Assembly (NCBI GenBank): GCA_003260075.1
Contig: QLIY01000322.1
Coordinates: forward strand, 25,462-89,461
Length of the DNA: 64,000 nucleotides
Source of the DNA: Phallusia mammillata
Taxonomy: Eukaryota; Chordata; Ascidiacea; Phlebobranchia; Ascidiidae
Direction: 5' to 3'
Shown here: in pieces, positions 58,770 to 64,000 of the stretch
How positions within the stretch are numbered: position 1 is the first letter of the stretch
Layout: each line of letters begins with the position of its first letter
The notes under the pieces: generated by a model
Database searches by the model: none
Told to the model about the DNA's origin: nothing
The model's input: the letters and a program-made list of their open reading frames with translations, nothing else
Position numbers and translations under genes: made by a program

Positions 58770-61700
58770 CCTAGGTACAACGTATTTTTCGATAGTTTGT
58801 TGTTCCAAACGATTTCTGCTTTACCCCAACCCAGCGGTTTTGACGCAACTTCTTAGCAGCATTTGAACCTGGTTAAAGGTTGGGAGCAAATTTGTAAATC
58901 AGACCGGGTTTTTTGGAGTTCGGGGTTCAGTTTACATAAGTTCAGACAAATTTTAGGCAGGCCTATTCAGGGCTTTGAAAAATATTTTTGGGACTTTAAG
59001 TTCGACCTCGGGCGTTTTTAAGGACCCAATTTCCCGCCCACATACAACTCTGGTTTGGCGTTGGTTGTGGGTTCAAAATCTTTGGCATACTTTACCCAAG
59101 GATGTTGGAACAATTAGTTTTCTTCCACGACGTAAGATTGCTTACAAAGTTTATGCCTTCCAGATCCAGTCCTTTACTAATACCCTTGATGTATAAAAAT
59201 ACAACTAAGAGCTAAGTGCATATTCTTCTTCCGTTTCTGAGACCTATACAATGATAGTTTACATACGAACAGCTTTGAAAATGGCGCCTGCCTGACGCAC
59301 GAGCCCCGTAAGAGCAACATTTGGGATTTTCCAAATTTTTCAACATCAAAGTAACCACAGAGCCTTAATGTAAGGTTGCAACACAAAAGTAGCAAAGTAA
59401 TTGCCAATTGCGTTGCTCAGGTCACTTAAATACTTCCTGTCAATTTCACATTCACTGGTAGTCTGGTACCGATAATAGCGTCATCAATTAAGCCCAATAT
59501 AGATCATTCCCCCGAAAAGTGAAGCAACATACGTCTTACGCCAATTCGACTTATAATTATGCTACACCTGTGCGCTTGCAAATATATTTGTAGACTTCCT
59601 GTTATCTGTTTAAAGTTCAATCGTTCAAAGCAAACCGAATGAACGGAGTTTAACAGGTAATCTGTAAGAAGGCCCGCCACGCTTTTAATTTCACATATGT
59701 ATGGTTATTGTAATTGGCTTGGCACGGTGTCCTTTCTGTATATGTTTAAACTAGCTGCATGTATTATTCAAAAAGTTTGTTAATTAAAGTCAGGTTTAAA
59801 TGCATATTGTTTCAACTAAAGTTTGATTAATAAATAACTGTATCATTAAACAGTAACTTCTTCCAAATTAAAATTTGGTGGGTTCATCCAAAGATACGAT
59901 ATTTTTAACTTTGAAGACAAAGTTTTTACTGCGTCAGAAGGCAAGAACTACGCAAAACAGTTTTCCATTTTTGAACCAGATTACTACAATGCGCTGGGCG
60001 TTTAAAATAAACGCAGGTCAGAACAATACACTATTGCACCACAAGTTTTGATACAAAATGCGTGTTGGAAAATCCCTCTACCCCAAGATAACCTCACAGT
60101 GTGTACACTTCCTTATTGTACCCTAAGCTCTGTGTCAGTAAATGAAAGTTGTGTTTCGTTTTGTGCACGCAACCCCCTTTCACTAATTAAAACTGTCAAA
60201 TTGTTGGCAGTCGCTAATGAAATATTTCACGTGTTTGAGTTTATGTATATTGCAGTACACAAGACGACTGCTGACTGAAAAGAAAGAGTTGTGTTTCAGA
60301 TCACGACTGCAAACATTGGCAAGAATATTCCTTGGGAAGCAGAAACAGAACATGTTCCAAACTTTATTAAAAGTCGCCAAAAGGATACAAAATTTTCCGC
60401 GATAATGCTGATTAAGTTTTTGGCAAGGAACTAACGACGGGAATGATTTGAAAAGCCTAAACGTTTTGTTGCAAACCGCGCAACTATTGTTTCAACGAAC
60501 GAATTCCATTTGGTTTTTACTCAGCGAAAATACAACGTTAAATTAAATGTGGAAAATAAAAAAAAACTCTTTTTCTGCTTGTTGCAAATTAAGGATCATT
60601 TATCAATCACATTAATGAAGAAATGATCTGTGGACTGTTTTATCGCCAAATGTTGCAGAGGGTTGTGATTCAGTTCGGTGCTGCGTGAAAACACTAGTAG
60701 CTGTGTAACATTTCATATAGATTCATCACTTTGCAGTAAATCAATTTTTGATATGGTAAAGTGTGTTTACCATGTCGTATACGGACTTGCAACAAAAAAA
60801 CAAGCGTTGAAAATTTTTGCTTTTGTGCAATATTAGGCCCTGTATTGCCTTAGTTCAAAAGATGTCCATTATATTTACAATTGCATTGGTTAAGCAAGAA
60901 AATACCTTTTTGTATGCACCATATGCATGACATGACACTTTTAAACCGTTAATCGTGCTACCTCCCTTGGATCACGCAAAAATGTGAGTTTCGTCACCCT
61001 CGCGTCATAGCTTCGTTTGGCGGTTTATTAATTGTGTTATATTGCATCTATGCACACGAAAAACGCTCTGCGGCTTTTTTATGCTAAGATCGATAGCACA
61101 CAAGATAAGTTAGATCAGTAATGGAACAACACTTGCCCCGTGGGCTTAAAATGTGTTTAAGCAGCTAAGTTAAAATTCTTTGCACAGTCTATACGCTGTA
61201 ATGTTAGTTTTTGTTCTGTAGATTTTTTGTTTGTTCTGTAGATTGAAAGTTATTTTAGATTTTAGTGCCTTGACTGGGAATTGTTTGTTAGCATATGCAG
61301 TCAGCATAAAAGGGTGCGTCCGTAAAGTAAAAGAGCTGCCAAAAAACTCGTGTGGTTTGTTGCGGATGGTATAATAGGTGGAATTTAAACAAGGCTACGT
61401 GAAAAAACGTTGATGTATAGAGGTAAAGGTGTATTCTACAAAACATTATGTCAACGAAAACGAAACACCTCCATTGCTGCTCTTTGCAATCACACGCAAC
61501 CATTTGAGGTTTAAGTGAAATACTATAATTAGGTCAGGTTATACAAGAGGTAAAACGGAAATTTTGGAATGCATTATTAATGAGTGGTGTGTCATTTTAC
61601 TCAAAATGAAACCTCTGAAAGGTAACTTATAATAATCATGGCCTATTCCAGGTGAGGAAAATGTCTTTTATCCACGCTCCAGCGAGCATGGCAATTTTGT

Positions 61701-63780
61701 GGTCGCTTTGAAAACTGCATTTTTCGATGTAGATTTCAGGGTAAAGAAATGACAGGTTGTCCATCGGTGTATAATATACAATGAGTAGGTTGTTGTATGG
61801 TCCTTTGTATGCGAAGTACGTGGTGCTCGTTATTTAACTGAAAAAGTATGCAGACCCTGTTTAAAATCATTATTTTAACACAAGTCACATACAAAGGTTT
61901 AGGCTTTTTAAGCATAGAATTTTGTAGTGATTAGGTCGGAATTGGAGGGAAATTTGCTCAGTAAGGGAACTAAAACTGATGGAAAACGCGACTTTCATAC
62001 ACCCGACAGGGCAAAACGGAACTTTTGAACCGTAACGAACTAACCAGGCGGGTCATGCAACGCTATTTTGCTGTGTCCCTGCGTTACCGAGATCTCAGTT
62101 TCAACAGACGCGCATTTCTTGTATTAATCGCCGCTGGCATTAGGTCTCAATGGACGATTGCGGATCGTTGAGAAATCGACAACAACAAACATGGTATTGT
62201 GCTTAACGTGATGTCAGCAGTTGTGGATGAATCAAGTGGGTAGTGTGTTGTGTTTACAAACCGAATACCAGGAGATCGCGTGCAGTTAAGGTTAGCGAGT
62301 ACCAGACAATGACAAACACACCGGAAGAATTCTGTCAAAGCGAAGGCATGTTTTGTTTGAGGTGCAGGTTTATTGTGAGTTTGGCAAGTGTTATAGCAGA
62401 AAAGCTATTGCTCACAGATCTTGGTCAATGAATTAAGCGCGTTTCTTTCAATTCACTGACCGCCTGGTCCATTATGTTGTTATAAGACAGGTCAAAACTA
62501 CATAGAAATTTACCAGGCATAGATGTAACTTAACATTGGTAAACTGCCACTAACCGGGAATTGCAAGTTTTTTTGGCAATATTTGGCGGACACAAACGTT
62601 AATGGTAAGGAGTTAATCTTTGAGTTGTAAGTTAAAGAGTGAAGTTAAAGCCAACAGGATAGAGAGATGCACTTAAAGCGTTCCTACGAAGTGAAAAACT
62701 GTACGTAACCCGTTTCCACGAAAATAAAAACTGCACGTAAAACGTTTATTTCGACATAAGCAATTGTCATTAACTAAAATGACTTTTTGTCAAATCTTTT
62801 TCAAAATTGTGAATTGTGTGATTAAGTTTACGAGTTCAGCCTTTCACGGTTTTCGTAGGATTTTGGGTTTATTCGAATGATCGTGCATTGTAAAGAACCT
62901 GCGCACGAATGCCGTTCAATAAAAGCCAGGCTACAAAGCATTTTCCTCGCTTCGTTTCTTCTGAGTCACCAAGAAACCAAACCTCGTGGCCGCTTGCTTT
63001 TAGCTTTTAACATTGGAAAAACTTTTGTGGGAAAAGACCAAAAACAACAGTTGTTCTTCATGGCCAACAAAAATTAAATCGTACACTTCGGTATAGCCTG
63101 ATATATTAAACAACATACTATTACTACACACAGTAATAACCAAACGCCTGGAATAATTAACCTTGAAATTGGGCCCACAAACACCTATAAATCATGTATG
63201 AGTTATGCTATTCTCACGCGGAGTATTAGACGAAAAAACGACAGTTCGACAAATCGACAATTACCAGCTAAAACGTCGGTACACCTGCGCGCGTCATACA
63301 TCTTAATGAGCATTAAATTAGGAAGTGGAACTTTACTTTAAAAAGAGCCACAGTCGTAACTACATCCTTCTCAGCTGTCACTGATTGTGAAGTGCAGGTG
63401 ATAGATATACACGTCTGTCTTGATATCACGGGAGCGGCGTTGAAGAGATCTTATCCGTTTAGGAATGTGCAAAAAACGACAAGTTGTGCTATTTTTTTTC
63501 GAACTATGTCGTACTACCGCTATATCTCAGGCGAAAAGGCACAAACGGTTTGCGTGAAATTTGCTTGAAAATCGCGGTTAGCATCTTTGTACATTGAGAG
63601 CGTTGATATAAAGATATTGCTTTCAGTTGGAATTTTAGGAAATTCAGAGGATTTCAGATTTGGCATAAAATTGGTATAGATCGGTCATTATTTACAGTTG
63701 TTTTAATGTTAGTCCACATTTTACAATTTTTTGACAAAAACGGCTCGTAGCCAGGTATACAGAATTAGGATGAATCAGAG
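58770..63780. other. Intergenic, no gene seen
   Basis: AT-rich sequence with only short open frames and no recognisable domain, splice-linked exons, terminal-repeat element or RNA gene. Confidence 0.45.
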
Positions 63781-63854
63781 TTGCAAGCGGGCCCAAAATC
63801 TGAGCCCGAACCCGGCCCGAACCCCAACAGGGCTTACGGCAAGAATTTGCACAA

Positions 63855-64000
63855 TGTGCGCCAAAATGTGCAGGTCGAAATGTGCGCACATTTTTCGAAA
63901 ATGTGCAGGTGCCAAAATGTGCAGGTCAAAATGTGCAGGTGCCAAAATGTGCAGGTCAAAATGTGCAGGTGCCAAAATGTGCAGGTCAAAATGTGCAGGT
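63855..64000. repeat. Minisatellite, about 30-bp composite unit, running off the window
   Basis: AAAATGTGCAGGTGCC alternates with AAAATGTGCAGGTC at least four times. A more diverged start contains an inverted AATGTGCGCACATT. The array continues past the window end, so its length is unknown. Confidence 0.85.

Noticed and set aside
1..64000. CRISPR arrays, operons or other prokaryotic systems
   Set aside because: All recognised genes are spliced animal genes. The only short regular repeats are the minisatellite and the LDLa coding units.

Overview
The window is 64 kb of AT-rich animal genomic DNA with small GT-AG exons. It carries recognisable metazoan genes: a CUB-domain protein, the lipid-transfer protein PCTP/StarD2, an LDL-receptor class A repeat protein, a CYP2-type cytochrome P450 and four tandem rhodopsin-like GPCRs. 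The compact introns, hAT MITEs and strongly diverged allelic copies fit an invertebrate deuterostome. I favour an ascidian tunicate (Ciona-like), but this is inference.

Layout: 1-3876 (+) holds the 3' end of a multi-CUB gene. 5554-12562 (+) holds a complete six-exon PCTP-like gene; its 5.9-kb last intron contains an antisense LDLa-repeat gene (about 6566-8035, -) and a hAT-like element. 15140-18413 holds two copies of a GC-rich 1.64-kb unit in direct tandem. 20748-26233 (+) holds a complete nine-exon P450 (504 aa) with hAT MITEs in introns 4 and 8. 29186-32383, 33414-36254, 42428-45131 and 55423-57928 (+) hold four paralogous seven-exon GPCR genes with identical intron positions and phases. 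A hAT element with an 8-bp target-site duplication, interrupted by a 546-bp N gap, lies at 46737-48632. The remainder, especially 48.6-55.4 kb and 58-64 kb, is intergenic with no gene I can support. Reading frames were checked by exon arithmetic: PCTP (645 nt), P450 (1515 nt) and the GPCRs (1113, 1110, 1218 and 1089 nt) all sum to multiples of three without internal stops.

The strongest unexplained structure is technical. There are 26 homopolymer C or G tracts, nearly all 10 nt once chance flanking bases are allowed for, and most sit exactly between two near-identical copies of local sequence. All eight tracts before 14.83 kb are poly-C and all eighteen after 18.93 kb are poly-G. The best explanation is that they are scaffold gaps (10 Ns) converted to G by two-bit base encoding, placed between unmerged, overlapping, probably allelic contig ends. 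The polarity switch then marks a contig-orientation change at or near the 1.64-kb repeat. Tandem duplications at these tracts should not be read as biology.

Biologically, the GPCR cluster is the most interesting feature: a local receptor expansion that has lost the D/E of the DRY motif (LRY/LRW) and the CWxP motif, keeps NPxxY, and ends in a conserved hydrophobic-Gly-Val carboxyl terminus.
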